Counted from the stretch's first letter, positions 9,737 through 20,270 are shown. The stretch: DNA of 64,000 nt from an uncultured Flavobacteriaceae bacterium (GCA_947495135.1 CANLXN010000001.1:744001-808000), one strand, 5' to 3'. Translations and numbers: made by a program. Notes: generated by a model from the sequence alone, not told the origin.

Positions 9737-10075
9737 TTAGTCTTCAAATTCTTGAATTAATATATCGGAGGGCGATTTCCAGCTCGAGATGGAGGTCTCA
9801 TCCGAAAGAAAGTCGTCGGTAGTGTTGGATTCTTCTATGGTCATGGTAATTACAAGTGTTTCATCTTCGATAGAGGTGTTATGCGGTCCCCAGTCTATTC
9901 CGAAGAAGAGCAGGAGCGAGGCAGCCACTCCCAAAGGAAGTAGGTATCTCAAAACGGACCGTTTGGGTTTAGGCGGAGCTTCTGGAAGATTGAAAGACGG
10001 GATTTCCGCTTCTAATCGATCTGTTTCCTGCAGCCGTTCGAAAAATTCTTTAATATCGTTATCTTCTTGTTTCAT
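9737..10075 (-). CDS. Single-TM protein next to the ECF sigma gene (possible anti-sigma)
   Basis: One TM segment YLLPLGVAASLLLFFGI; overlaps the sigma gene by 4 nt. Confidence 0.55.
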   Translation of the reverse strand: MKQEDNDIKEFFERLQETDRLEAEIPSFNLPEAPPKPKRSVLRYLLPLGVAASLLLFFGIDWGPHNTSIEDETLVITMTIEESNTTDDFLSDETSISSWKSPSDILIQEFED

Positions 10076-10551
10076 ATTGCAACAGTTTGAATTAGTTTGC
10101 GCAAAGCCATTTTTCCACGCTCGTAATGCGTCCGTACGGTTCCTATGTGGAGTCCGGTCGTTTCGGCTATTGCTTTGAGGGTCATGTGATGATAAAAAGC
10201 AAGTAGTAAAATTTGCTGTTGCCGTTCTGGTAATTGGAGCAACATCTTTTTATAATTGGTTTCCTCTTTATAGACAATTGGCTCTTCTGCGATCTGGATC
10301 AATTCAAGCGAGTTAAACGGAGGTTGTTTTTTTATATAATCGATGGCCGTAAATCGAATGACCGAAAACAACCAGGTTTTAAAGGAGGATTGTTCTTTAA
10401 AGGTCGCTTTTCCCTCTACAATCTTTAGATACACCATTTGTAAGACGTCACTAGCGTCATCATGATTATATCCACAGCATTGAAGCGACCATAAGAAGGC
10501 ATCTTTGTGATGTTCTTTTAACAAGGCCTCAAGAGTGCTGTTTTTCCTCAT
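10072..10551 (-). CDS. ECF RNA polymerase sigma factor
   Basis: FLWSLQCCGYNHDDASDVLQMVYLKIVEGKATFKEQSSFKTWLFSVIRFTAIDYIKK...MTLKAIAETTGLHIGTVRTHYERGKMALRKL. Confidence 0.92.
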   Translation of the reverse strand: MRKNSTLEALLKEHHKDAFLWSLQCCGYNHDDASDVLQMVYLKIVEGKATFKEQSSFKTWLFSVIRFTAIDYIKKQPPFNSLELIQIAEEPIVYKEETNYKKMLLQLPERQQQILLLAFYHHMTLKAIAETTGLHIGTVRTHYERGKMALRKLIQTVAI

Positions 10552-10807
10552 AGTTACTAGTTAGTCTATAAAATAGGTTGTTTATATGACACAAACGATA
10601 AAAAATTTCAAGACCAATAAAAAAACACCATTTTGATAAATGACTTCTGGGCTGGGATTTCTCATTCACAATTTCATATTCCAAACTCCTATATCACATT
10701 TCAAACACTTAAAATCGCACTTCAAAGGAAACTTCAAGTAGCAATGTAACAAATGGTGTTTCTTGTGTCTTATTATATCATAACAAATCAATCAAACTAA
10801 TAGCATC

Positions 10808-12472
10808 ATGAAAACATCTCTAATTCTATTTTATCGTACCACACTAAGCGTTTTACTACTTCTCATTTCTATCAACCTTTCAGCCCAAAACACCCTGTCG
10901 GCGTCTAACTGGCAGGAGGATTTAAGGTTTCTTCAAACCACTGTACATAAGGACTACCCATTTCTGTTTAAAAAGATTACTGCAGAAGAATGGGATGGGC
11001 AGGTGAATAAATTATACACTGAAATACCTAATCTGAAAGAGCATGAGATTAAAGTTGGGTTTTCTCGCATCGTTTCCTTATTTCAATACGGACATACACA
11101 AGTACCTTTTAGTGCAGTAACAAACAAACTCGTTCTTCCTGTAAATCTACATTGGTTTGGCGATGGCATTTTTATAGAAGGAGTACACAAAGACTATGCA
11201 GCCACGGTAGGAGCGAAGGTACTTGAAGTAGAAGGAGTACCGTTGGATACGGCGTTGAAAATGATTCGTCCAGTAGTTCCTGCTGAGAATGAACAATATT
11301 TTAAAGCATACGGACTCCGATTTTTAACCGCACCAACCGTATTGCACGCCCAAAAAGTGATCCCTGAATATAAAACGGCTATCACACTAACACTGGAAAA
11401 AGATGGAAGAAGATTTCAGCAAATATACGAGTCGGTTTCCTCTGAGAAAATTCCTTTGGTACGTGGTTTTATTTCGCCTAATGATGAATGGGTGAGTTCA
11501 AGAGACCAAAAAAGCACCCCTTACTATTTAAAACACATAGGTGAGAAGATGTATTATTTCGAATATCTAGAAGATGAAAAAACCGTCTATGCCAGACAAA
11601 GTAGAGTAAGGAATGAGGAAGATGAAAGTTTAGCATCTTTTTATGCACGACTTTTTGAATTTATAGACACCCATGATGTAGAACGCCTGGTATACGATGT
11701 AAGACTAAATGGTGGAGGGAATAACTTTTTAAACAAGCCATTAATTACAGGGATTATAGAAACCAAAAAGATCAACCAAAAAGGAAAACTCTTCGTAATT
11801 CTTGGAAAACGTACCTTCTCTGCTTGTCAAAACATGGTGAACGAACTGGACAATTACACCAACGCTGTTTTTCTAGGCGAACCTACTGCAGAAAATATAA
11901 ACTTTTATGGCGACACCAGACCCGTAACTATGCCAAACTCTAAGCTAACTGCATATCTCTCCTGGGCGTGGTGGCAAAACAAGGCTCCATGGGAAAATGC
12001 AGATTGGTTGGCGCCCGATATGCTCGTGAAACCAACTTTTGAAGAATATGCGAACAATGAGGACCCTGTATTGGAAGCTGCACTAAATTTCGATTCGACC
12101 AATTTCATCGTAAGTCCGATGGATTATTTAACCGAATTATTTGTAAAACAAGACTTCGAATTACTGGAAACCACTTTAAAAGGCATGGTTAAAGACGAGC
12201 GCTACGGAGGAATAGATTTTCCAGGTCAATTAAACCGAATTGCAGCCATGCTAGGTGGTCGAGGAGATTATCAGGGAGCCAACTACTTAAGAGAACTGCA
12301 CACACGCGTGTATCCGGAAGATGCGGCAGCTTGGAATAATTTAGCCGACTTAAAACTAGCTTCAAAAGAGATAGAAAAAGCGAAGGAATGTTTGCAAAAA
12401 GCAATCGCGCTCGATGGCAACGGACCAGAAGGAGAGAAGGCTAGAAAAGTCTTGGATAAAATTGAGAACTAA
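10808..12472 (+). CDS. S41-like peptidase with C-terminal TPR
   Basis: Signal peptide; VERLVYDVRLNGGGNNFLNKPL, GKRTFSACQNMVNELDNYTNAVFLGEPT; C-term AAAWNNLADLKLASKEIEKAKECLQKAIALDG. Confidence 0.8.
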   Translation: MKTSLILFYRTTLSVLLLLISINLSAQNTLSASNWQEDLRFLQTTVHKDYPFLFKKITAEEWDGQVNKLYTEIPNLKEHEIKVGFSRIVSLFQYGHTQVPFSAVTNKLVLPVNLHWFGDGIFIEGVHKDYAATVGAKVLEVEGVPLDTALKMIRPVVPAENEQYFKAYGLRFLTAPTVLHAQKVIPEYKTAITLTLEKDGRRFQQIYESVSSEKIPLVRGFISPNDEWVSSRDQKSTPYYLKHIGEKMYYFEYLEDEKTVYARQSRVRNEEDESLASFYARLFEFIDTHDVERLVYDVRLNGGGNNFLNKPLITGIIETKKINQKGKLFVILGKRTFSACQNMVNELDNYTNAVFLGEPTAENINFYGDTRPVTMPNSKLTAYLSWAWWQNKAPWENADWLAPDMLVKPTFEEYANNEDPVLEAALNFDSTNFIVSPMDYLTELFVKQDFELLETTLKGMVKDERYGGIDFPGQLNRIAAMLGGRGDYQGANYLRELHTRVYPEDAAAWNNLADLKLASKEIEKAKECLQKAIALDGNGPEGEKARKVLDKIEN

Positions 12473-12493
12473 CTAAAACTGTACTTAAATATA

Positions 12494-12526
12494 AACCCAC
12501 AAAATCTGTTAAAGACTTTGTGGGTT
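12494..12526 (+). terminator. Terminator hairpin after the S41/TPR gene
   Basis: aacccacaaaatct-gttaa-agactttgtgggtt (one mismatch). Confidence 0.7.
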
Positions 12527-12550
12527 ATTAGTCTACAAATATGATTAAAA

Positions 12551-12580
12551 TACGAGACCCCTTTTAAAAGTAGTCTCGTA
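12551..12580 (-). terminator. Hairpin downstream of the 139-aa minus-strand gene
   Basis: tacgagac ... gtctcgta perfect stem. Confidence 0.55.
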
Positions 12581-12603
12581 CGTCAAAGTATTTGCGATCA
12601 TGA

Positions 12604-13023
12604 TCACACACCAGCTAAAATCGCCTCCAACCAGCACCTTGCTAAAACATTGTCGCTACACTCCTGATAATCACCACTACTTATACTACAAAGAACCAAA
12701 CCCTCGAAAAGGCAGTCTGAAAAATTGTTAGCATTGGAAATAGAAGTATTAGAAATCCCTACATTGGAAATCTTTAATTCTTCAAATTTTATTCGCCCCT
12801 CGGCGGTTGTAATTACGCTCGTCGTAACATAGGAGTCTATTTCCTCAATATATGAGCAAGACGTGACCTTAGTACCGTTCGTAATATCTGAAGAGCTTGC
12901 ACAATATTCTTCTGGTATTTCTAGGTAAATGACTTCTTTTTCCGTTTCAGTAGATGCTTGAAGACTAAAAGTGGTCGTGCACGTAATGATTAGGCACATT
13001 AAGATTAATTTCATTGTTTTCAT
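12604..13023 (-). CDS. Secreted Cys-containing protein, unknown
   Basis: Signal peptide MKTMKLILMCLIITCTTTFSLQAS; multiple Cys in mature region. Confidence 0.5.
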   Translation of the reverse strand: MKTMKLILMCLIITCTTTFSLQASTETEKEVIYLEIPEEYCASSSDITNGTKVTSCSYIEEIDSYVTTSVITTAEGRIKFEELKISNVGISNTSISNANNFSDCLFEGLVLCSISSGDYQECSDNVLARCWLEAILAGV

Positions 13024-13254
13024 AATAAAAAATTTTAAGATTAATAACTGTATTAAATCGATTTAACACTTACAAGTTATGAGTGGTTAAATTGATTTTG
13101 GAAATTTCCGATAAGCATTTACTAGGCAAGAAGTACCATGGTGTACAGTGGCACGACCTTAAAGCTAACCTTCAGAAAATCAGACGGGTTTTAAAAATGA
13201 TTTTTATGTAGAAAGGAATTCCAATGAAGTAATAGAAAAAGTAATGTGAAGTGA

Positions 13255-13842
13255 CTATTTTTCGAAATCCAAGTTTTGAGCTTGTGGATATTCTTTTCTT
13301 CCAGTGCCACGATCGTCCATATCAGATAAGACCTCAATGGTAAGACCGTCGAACCACAGGGTGCCATTTCCTCTTACCAAAGCACCAAAATTGAGTGAAG
13401 TGGCAGAGCTTGGAACATTAAGGTCTATTTCATATTTAGTCCAATCTGTAGTTCCCTTAATCGCCCGATTGCTCATATTGTCAAAGCTTAATACTCGGTT
13501 CCGGTTGTCATCATCAATTCTTCCCCAAAGGCCAGACCACTTTTTAACGTCTTTGGTCTTTACGTATCCAGAAAGGCGAATTCTTTTTCCTCGATATTCT
13601 TCTGCCGAACATTTTTGCATAATGGTTCCAAAACCTTTGGTTCGTTTGTCTTTGGAAGAAATCATAGCAGATGCGTTCCCGGTATTAAATACCTCAGTAT
13701 CTAGCGTCATTTCATATCCGTTGGGATTACTACCTGCTTTAAACCATCCGTCGGGTAGATTAGTGTCTGATGTGGTAAATGACACCATAATTAGGAAGAG
13801 TAAGAATAAGGCAGATTTGTTTAGAAAAGTTTTCATAGTCAT
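13255..13842 (-). CDS. Secreted protein with carbohydrate-binding-module-like fold
   Basis: Signal peptide; RGKRIRLSGYVKTKDVKKWSGLWGRIDD...SLNFGALVRGNGTLWFDGLTIEVL. Confidence 0.6.
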   Translation of the reverse strand: MTMKTFLNKSALFLLFLIMVSFTTSDTNLPDGWFKAGSNPNGYEMTLDTEVFNTGNASAMISSKDKRTKGFGTIMQKCSAEEYRGKRIRLSGYVKTKDVKKWSGLWGRIDDDNRNRVLSFDNMSNRAIKGTTDWTKYEIDLNVPSSATSLNFGALVRGNGTLWFDGLTIEVLSDMDDRGTGRKEYPQAQNLDFEK

Positions 13843-13994
13843 TTGTTTTTAATTAGTAGTTAATTTTTATAGATACGCTAACTTAAATGATCAAAGAAGG
13901 GTAGGAGTCTAAGGAAATCACAATTGTATTTTTTTTAGGAACAGATGATAAATTCTGTTAAGGAAATTAAATGTTATAATTAATTGCATTGGTT

Positions 13995-14029
13995 ATTGAA
14001 AATTGGACATTGAATATTCAACACTGTTA
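13995..14029. repeat. Heptanucleotide array: attgaaa attggac attgaat attcaac actgtta
   Basis: 7-bp period by eye, intergenic. Confidence 0.6.
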
Positions 14030-14146
14030 TGGGGGTTAACCACTGAAAAAATAGGGGGAAAAGCTTATAGGTTATGAATAAGAAAGTGCTTAAATTGCTT
14101 ACATACAATTAATTACGAGTGACCAAAACCTATAAAACTACCAATA

Positions 14147-14605
14147 ATGACAACTTCAGATAATTCAGCCTCCACCAAAAAAGGCTCCAGTTTTCCTTAC
14201 AAAACCTTGATTTGGGCAGCTTTGGCCCTGATAGCCATGTTCTTGTTCAAAGGAGAGCTCAAAGGATTGCTAGAACGCGCCGATGAAGTAGCAATTTTCG
14301 GAATAGAATTGAAAGTAGAAAAAGAACAAGCTTTGAAATTAGAGACTGCAATTAAGTCGTATAAAGATAAGATGGCCGATTTCAATGATCAGATTGCTAT
14401 GCAGCAAGAGCGTATTGCAAGCCTAGAGAATTTGAAGAATCAATTAGAAGACGATATTGCGAACTGCCCGAGTGCAAAGGCAAATGCCGAACTTCTAAAT
14501 TTGGAGGTGGGAAAAATATTTAAGGCAAATACAGAATTAAAGCAGAAAACTGAAGTACTAAAGAACACAACCATTCTTAAGCGTAGAAACTTAAATATCA
14601 ACTAA
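14147..14605 (+). CDS. Single-TM coiled-coil protein
   Basis: TM TLIWAALALIAMFLF followed by a long heptad-rich helix. Confidence 0.55.
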   Translation: MTTSDNSASTKKGSSFPYKTLIWAALALIAMFLFKGELKGLLERADEVAIFGIELKVEKEQALKLETAIKSYKDKMADFNDQIAMQQERIASLENLKNQLEDDIANCPSAKANAELLNLEVGKIFKANTELKQKTEVLKNTTILKRRNLNIN

Positions 14606-14662
14606 TTTAACGGGCATTATAAATTTTATATAACTGAAAATTTCAACTAAAAACTACTTCAG

Positions 14663-16192
14663 ATGAACAAACCATATTTATTAATCGGGATCGTATTTTG
14701 TAGTTTTCTATGGAGTTGTGAAGATCCGCCAGTAGTTATAGAGGACAAGGCACCCACCATAACAGTAGGAGAGGCTACAGCCGATATAGATGAATTTAAA
14801 AAGCTTTTGGACGACCATTCTTCTTATGTTCAGCTTTCTACCTATGACTATGTAGCTGCGCTCACTGCTTTAAAAACAAAAATCATTACGGCTGGGGAGC
14901 CTGTTCGGGTAACTACGCTGTCTAAGGATTTGGGTATCATTTTGGCCGAAGTAGGAGATAGGCACTCCCATGTGAAATATGATGATCTTTCCGATATCGA
15001 TTTTCCGTTGATTAAAAAACGATTTCCGGTTACCATCACCTCATTGCTAGGAGCTGTAGTCGCTTTGAAGAAAGGAGATGAAGACGGGGAATACAGTAAA
15101 ATAGATCCTATTTACTACAAGATAAAGGCCATAAACGATGTGCCAGCGTTGGATTTTCTGGCAAAGTATGCGTATAGACCAAAGAAAGCGCCAGAAACGG
15201 CCAAACTCACCAGAAGCATTTGGGATATTCGACGATTGGGAGAGCGAATGTATTTACATGAAGAGTTTAGTGAGACGGAATTAAAAATAACCTATGAAGG
15301 TGGTGGAGAAACGAAAGATGTAGTCTATCCCTTAACCGATGACACCAAGACCTATTATTCTAAAGTAAAGGAGAGCATGCGAAATTTGAGAGATTCGATT
15401 GAAGATGATAAGGATTTTTCAGGCATTTTTAGTTTGTTGGGTGGGGACGTAGCCTATGTACGCATTCCTAAGATGTACGATTATGACGATGTTCCTGGCC
15501 TAGAAGCGAGAATAGCGGAGATGCTAGCGGTGGACATCAAAGACACGCGGGCCATGATTATCGATTTGCGCTACAATACAGGTGGAACGCGTGATATAAT
15601 TGCCAGTTTTGCGCCTTATCTGGTGCAAACATACGAATCGCCATGGGTAGCCAATGTTGCTCATTTGCGTTCTGAAACCACTGCACCCATCCCCATAGGA
15701 AGTCTAACTTCTAGACTACTGCATCCAAGAGATTCGGATAAGTTCACGGATGATGACAGAGATGCCATAGACGAGTTTGCAGAGGGTTTTGCGCCTGTAA
15801 GAGCTGTTCCAGCAGGTAAATTTCGCGGACCCTATTATATGGTATTCAATGCCAATAGAACACCCTACGAAGGAGATGTATATGTATTAGTAAACGATGA
15901 AACCTTTAGCGCAGCCTCGGTATTTGCAGCAGCTTTCGCCGATTTAAAAGATGTGACCATTGTTGGAATGACCACAGATGGTTCCAGCGGAAATTCTAAG
16001 ACCTGGGATTTAAGTCATTCAGATATAGAAGTTAAATTATCGACCATGGTTTCTTATCAGCGTAACGGAAAAACCTTGGATGGGAATGGCACCGTCCCAA
16101 CGATAAAATACAAACGAGATATGAAATACATATTAGGAGATTTCGACATGTTTATGGTGAAGTTGTCTGGTCATATTGGGATACCGTTGTAA
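14663..16192 (+). CDS. S41-family peptidase lipoprotein
   Basis: LWSC lipobox; AMIIDLRYNTGGTRDIIASFAPYLV; YVLVNDETFSAASVFAAAFADLKDVTIVG. Confidence 0.85.
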   Translation: MNKPYLLIGIVFCSFLWSCEDPPVVIEDKAPTITVGEATADIDEFKKLLDDHSSYVQLSTYDYVAALTALKTKIITAGEPVRVTTLSKDLGIILAEVGDRHSHVKYDDLSDIDFPLIKKRFPVTITSLLGAVVALKKGDEDGEYSKIDPIYYKIKAINDVPALDFLAKYAYRPKKAPETAKLTRSIWDIRRLGERMYLHEEFSETELKITYEGGGETKDVVYPLTDDTKTYYSKVKESMRNLRDSIEDDKDFSGIFSLLGGDVAYVRIPKMYDYDDVPGLEARIAEMLAVDIKDTRAMIIDLRYNTGGTRDIIASFAPYLVQTYESPWVANVAHLRSETTAPIPIGSLTSRLLHPRDSDKFTDDDRDAIDEFAEGFAPVRAVPAGKFRGPYYMVFNANRTPYEGDVYVLVNDETFSAASVFAAAFADLKDVTIVGMTTDGSSGNSKTWDLSHSDIEVKLSTMVSYQRNGKTLDGNGTVPTIKYKRDMKYILGDFDMFMVKLSGHIGIPL

Positions 16193-16204
16193 TGAATTTT
16201 TTTA

Positions 16205-16239
16205 ATGGTTGATGGTTGATTGTTGTTAGTTGGTTTGAT
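16205..16239. repeat. Heptanucleotide array: atggttg atggttg attgttg ttagttg gtttgat
   Basis: 7-bp period by eye, intergenic. Confidence 0.6.
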
Positions 16240-16315
16240 CGTGATTTGGGATCGGAGAACGGAGGTTGGGGTACTGGAAATTAAGCCATAGAATAAAAGA
16301 AGAGAGAAGAGCCAC

Positions 16316-16350
16316 ATTGAGCATTGAGCATTGAGTATTGAGTATTGAAA
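16316..16350. repeat. Heptanucleotide array: attgagc x2, attgagt x2, attgaaa
   Basis: Five 7-bp units in register. Confidence 0.85.
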
Positions 16351-16495
16351 GTATGCCTAAATACTAACCAAATGACAAAATCAAACATTCCAATCGTTGT
16401 TCTGTTTTGTAATTGGTTGTTGAGTTGCAAAAACGCCCCAACAGACTGTTAATGTTATTGATTTTTTCCGATATACATAGTATCTTGAAGGGGTT

Positions 16496-17101
16496 ATGGA
16501 ACAGAAATTTTCATTTAAACACTTCGGAATTTTGCTATTTGCGGGTGTGTTTTTACTGCTGGGAAGCTGCAAATCGTCGGAAACTGCCGTAAATAGGGTA
16601 TTGGATGCAGACGTGGAAACACTGTTGAATCGTTTGGAAACAGAACCGTATCGTATCAATATTCGGTCTATAAGTCCCTTTAATACATTCGCCACCCAAC
16701 GTGTGTTGAATCAGCTATTAGTGCCGTATACGGGTAATTCGGCCAATAGAATTGATGTGGGCGGTGATGGGAATTATTTGGAGATCAAAGACAGTATTGC
16801 CAGTGCTTCTTTGCCATTCTTTGGAGAGCAGCGACAGGGTGGCGCTTATTATCGGCAAGGAGACAGCGGTATTAATATGGCTAGCGAGCCACAGGATTAT
16901 ACCATATCACCGCACAAATCTAAAAATGCTGCTGTGGTGAGCTTTACGATAGACGATTCCAATCGCAGTTCAGAGAATTATGATGTCTTCATGATGATTT
17001 TCCCGGGTGGCAAGTCGGAAATCTCCATCATGTCTTCGCATCGCACACCGATTTACTTTTCAGGAATTTTGGAATTTGTGGAAGCGGATAATGAGGAGTA
17101 A
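16496..17101 (+). CDS. DUF4251-like lipoprotein
   Basis: LLGSCKSS lipobox; YRINIRSISPFNTFATQ...GDGNYLEIKDSIASASLPFFGEQRQGGAYY. Confidence 0.7.
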   Translation: MEQKFSFKHFGILLFAGVFLLLGSCKSSETAVNRVLDADVETLLNRLETEPYRINIRSISPFNTFATQRVLNQLLVPYTGNSANRIDVGGDGNYLEIKDSIASASLPFFGEQRQGGAYYRQGDSGINMASEPQDYTISPHKSKNAAVVSFTIDDSNRSSENYDVFMMIFPGGKSEISIMSSHRTPIYFSGILEFVEADNEE

Positions 17102-17436
17102 ATGATAGTTCGTTTAAGTTTAGTAAGTTTTATAAAACAGATAATTGTTGTGCAAAAGGAGTTAAGTTTGGAAAAGTCTCTTTTACATACTATTAGAATT
17201 GAAGGTCATAAGGACCTTTGATTGTAATACAACATGGATCTATTTGCAATAAGAGTAGGCTTTTCTGAATATTCTATTTTACATAATATAAATTATGATA
17301 CAAATATGTAAAACAGCATGAATCTGGTTATATGGACTATATATTAGTGTTGTTTTTTTGCCTATACGGTATATATGCCAGTAAAATTCGAAATAATGAA
17401 TTCTAAGCGATTGACATTTCAATTATCTACAGTATA

Positions 17437-17725
17437 ATTGGTCGTGACGCCTGTCCGCCTTTTCTGGCGGATAAAATAGCCGCTACCAAGAGCTCGATTC
17501 CTTTGTAAATAAAAATGCTCGGTGCATTTTTCTCTACACACAATTGGCCATCGCTTGGCCACACAAAAAAAAGCATAACCTTTTGCTGTAAATATAATTT
17601 CGTTATTCGGGGAAAATCTCGCTAGATTTTTTTTCTACCACATTCTCGTAAAGCCTTCCGCAAAAGCTTAAAATTTTTCTGTGAGTAAATTTCTAAGCAC
17701 TTGCTCAAATACGTCTTCTAGTGAT
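17437..17725. repeat. Dispersed intergenic element E1, copy A
   Basis: First 54 nt (17437-17490) identical to 20271-20324, including hairpin TCCGCC-TTTTCT-GGCGGA; remainder alignable but diverged. Confidence 0.88.
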
Positions 17726-17871
17726 TATTTTTAGATTGTGCTTGTCAATATTATGTAAAATAGAATTGACAATTTAATTAGATAAAAAAATATATCTTTA
17801 CTTGACATAATAAAATGTGACTAAATAATTCTATCTCCCCTTTTTAGTCATTTTCAATATATTTTATCTTA

Positions 17872-18444
17872 ATGAAAATATTTCCAAGTTGGTCACAATT
17901 TAAGGGATGGAGTTTTCCAAGTAAAGCTACTGTAATTGCGCTTTACCTAGGTGTTATTGCTCTGGTTCTTGGAATATGGAGTGCTTTTATACCAAATAGT
18001 ATTGTAAATAATTATTACCATGAAGTAATTCAAAAGGATAGTATTAAAACCAAGACTACAGAACCAATAGTTACCTTGCCAGAAAAGGAACATCATGATA
18101 GGTTCAAACTACTAGGCAGCCGAAGTTCCGAATTAATTGAACAACTTCAGGCGCATTCGATTGTTATCGGTAGCAGTTCAAATAAAACAATACAAATCAC
18201 TTATTCAGGAAGCATATATCTTTTTGGTGAAAACGCCTCCCCTTTTGTGTCAAAATATGACGGAGGATATCTTAAAATAATTATCGATAAGAGTTGTGTG
18301 AGAAAATTTACAGATTTAGAAATTCCAGCAATGGGTCCAAGTCCAGAATCAATAATTAAAAATGAAATTCAATTTTCAATTGATAACCTTATTAAGAGTA
18401 ATACTCAACAAATTATTAAAGAAATTCTTGAATGTTTAGAATAA
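17872..18444 (+). CDS. Membrane-anchored protein, unknown
   Basis: N-terminal TM ATVIALYLGVIALVLGIWSAFI; overlaps next ORF by 13 nt. Confidence 0.55.
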   Translation: MKIFPSWSQFKGWSFPSKATVIALYLGVIALVLGIWSAFIPNSIVNNYYHEVIQKDSIKTKTTEPIVTLPEKEHHDRFKLLGSRSSELIEQLQAHSIVIGSSSNKTIQITYSGSIYLFGENASPFVSKYDGGYLKIIIDKSCVRKFTDLEIPAMGPSPESIIKNEIQFSIDNLIKSNTQQIIKEILECLE

Positions 18445-20204
18445 TTATAATCACTTTTATTTATTGCCTGCATTTTACGCTATTGTCTCAAAATGACAAT
18501 GGCAAGACCGTTTTAATCTATTCAAAAGACCCAGGGTTTCTCAATCTATATATTGAATCTAAGCTTCGTGAATTACCAAATATAAAGACAAATGAGTTAT
18601 ATTTTAATGAGGTCAGCTCGTTCAACACAATAGTTGATGATAATAAGTTGCAATCGGAGTTATCAAAAATGGTATGGAAGCAATTTAGAGCCAAAGACTA
18701 TGTTCTTCCGATACCCGGAGAGAAAAACATAAATTTGGACAAAAAGATAATAGATATTTTGACCAACTACGATTATCTATTAGCTGTCAAAACTAATACT
18801 TTAGGAGAACTCATCGAATTTCAATTTCAACTATTTGAGACACTTCCTTCCGATTTTCATAATTCAATTAAAAGGGAGTTACCACGTAACTTAGTCGATA
18901 ATGTAATAAGCACAGAAAACTTTTTTATTAATCCCAAGGAAAATGGCTATCTAGAACAAATAAATAACGCACTTAAAAGGTTATTTGTTGGTTCAAATTT
19001 GAAGCCAATTGTTGATCTTAGAATCTTTGGTGATCCTATTAGTTCATATGAAACAGTTCATGTGCCTATGAATAGCGAATTCATTTTAGACGGAGGAAAT
19101 TCTGGAGATACTGACACAAACGATATTCTTTACATTTGGAGGAATATTCCAAATGAAGGTGAACAATACCAAACGACCAATAAAATTTCTTTTGATAAAA
19201 ATCTGCCTAAGCAGAAGATTAACCTAAAAAGCGCTGGGGATTACAGAATAGGGTTTAGGGTTTATGATGGTGTGGAATATTCTGAGGAAATCCAAGTTCA
19301 GTTAAGAACATTTGTGAAACCAACCTTTTATGTAGACAAACAACTAGTATATTCGATTAATTATCAATCTCTATTCGGTCGAAATCAAGGGCCAACTTTT
19401 GAAAGTCAAAAAATCACTCATTACCATACTTATCATTATGATACACAAGAAAGTACAATTCTAATTACTAAGGACCCTCTAAGGAATAAGTATATTGAAG
19501 ATAACGACAAATCAAAAATTGACACATTAAGTACTCAAACATCACATAAGAATAAGGATGGCCATAACTACACTGAAATAACTTTAAAATCGAAGTTTTT
19601 ATGGAATTCAGATGGAGAAGAATATTTTTTATATACTTTATTGCAACCTTCCAATTATTTGAGTGATGGGTTAAAAATTAGGCATAAACTAAAGAAAAGA
19701 AGAGTTGTTAATATATATACGGAATTCGGGTTTTCTGGGTTTTTACCGCAATTTGAGGGAGATAACAATAAGTTTAAATGGTACCCTAGTATCGCAATAG
19801 GGGCTTTCTTGACAAAAAATATTGAAATTGAAATTGGGACTCCCCTTTTTGAATCAAAGCTAATAAATCACGAAGGTGTTGAACTATTTTATCCAGCCTC
19901 GCTCTCTTCTAATCTAAAGTACCATATTTATAAAAATAAAAAGTTTCCAGAAGATCTAACGAACGCAACCGTAGGAATAGTCCATAACGCTTATAAAATT
20001 CCAAGAAATGGTAATCAACCGATTGGGTATAGCAGTTTAGGTCTTTCGGTTGGAATTCAAGCCACCTTAATTTCGAATCCAGATGGTCATGGCTTTCAAA
20101 TGGACGGGTATTATTCACTTGATGTCTCTCATTTTATAAACAATAACAATTTATCGAACGCAGTTGATTTGGGATATAAAGCCGGAGTCGCAATTAGCTT
20201 TTAA
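18432..20204 (+). CDS. Secreted protein with PKD-like central region and outer-membrane-like C-terminus, unknown
   Basis: Signal-like N-term; EFILDGGNSGDTDTNDILYIWRNIP...SAGDYRIGFRVYDGVEYSEEIQVQL (PKD/Ig-like); Gly/aromatic-rich end GYKAGVAISF. Confidence 0.55.
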   Translation: MFRIIIITFIYCLHFTLLSQNDNGKTVLIYSKDPGFLNLYIESKLRELPNIKTNELYFNEVSSFNTIVDDNKLQSELSKMVWKQFRAKDYVLPIPGEKNINLDKKIIDILTNYDYLLAVKTNTLGELIEFQFQLFETLPSDFHNSIKRELPRNLVDNVISTENFFINPKENGYLEQINNALKRLFVGSNLKPIVDLRIFGDPISSYETVHVPMNSEFILDGGNSGDTDTNDILYIWRNIPNEGEQYQTTNKISFDKNLPKQKINLKSAGDYRIGFRVYDGVEYSEEIQVQLRTFVKPTFYVDKQLVYSINYQSLFGRNQGPTFESQKITHYHTYHYDTQESTILITKDPLRNKYIEDNDKSKIDTLSTQTSHKNKDGHNYTEITLKSKFLWNSDGEEYFLYTLLQPSNYLSDGLKIRHKLKKRRVVNIYTEFGFSGFLPQFEGDNNKFKWYPSIAIGAFLTKNIEIEIGTPLFESKLINHEGVELFYPASLSSNLKYHIYKNKKFPEDLTNATVGIVHNAYKIPRNGNQPIGYSSLGLSVGIQATLISNPDGHGFQMDGYYSLDVSHFINNNNLSNAVDLGYKAGVAISF

Positions 20205-20216
20205 CTGAAACAGAAT

Positions 20217-20270
20217 ACCTTCCATACACATTGCCCTACCCTCCTTCCGTCGCTTCGGGCAAAGAGTATT
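20217..20270. repeat. Dispersed element R3, copy next to E1 copy B
   Basis: ccttccatacacattgccctaccctccttccgtcgcttcgggcaaagagtatt resembles 23028-23075 and 31869-31950. Confidence 0.6.

Noticed and set aside
13304-13852. 182-aa plus-strand ORF
   Set aside because: Antisense shadow of the secreted CBM-like protein, which has a signal peptide and sensible domain.
17101-17436. Search for a tRNA or integrase next to the accessory region
   Set aside because: No cloverleaf or recombinase reading frame recognised.
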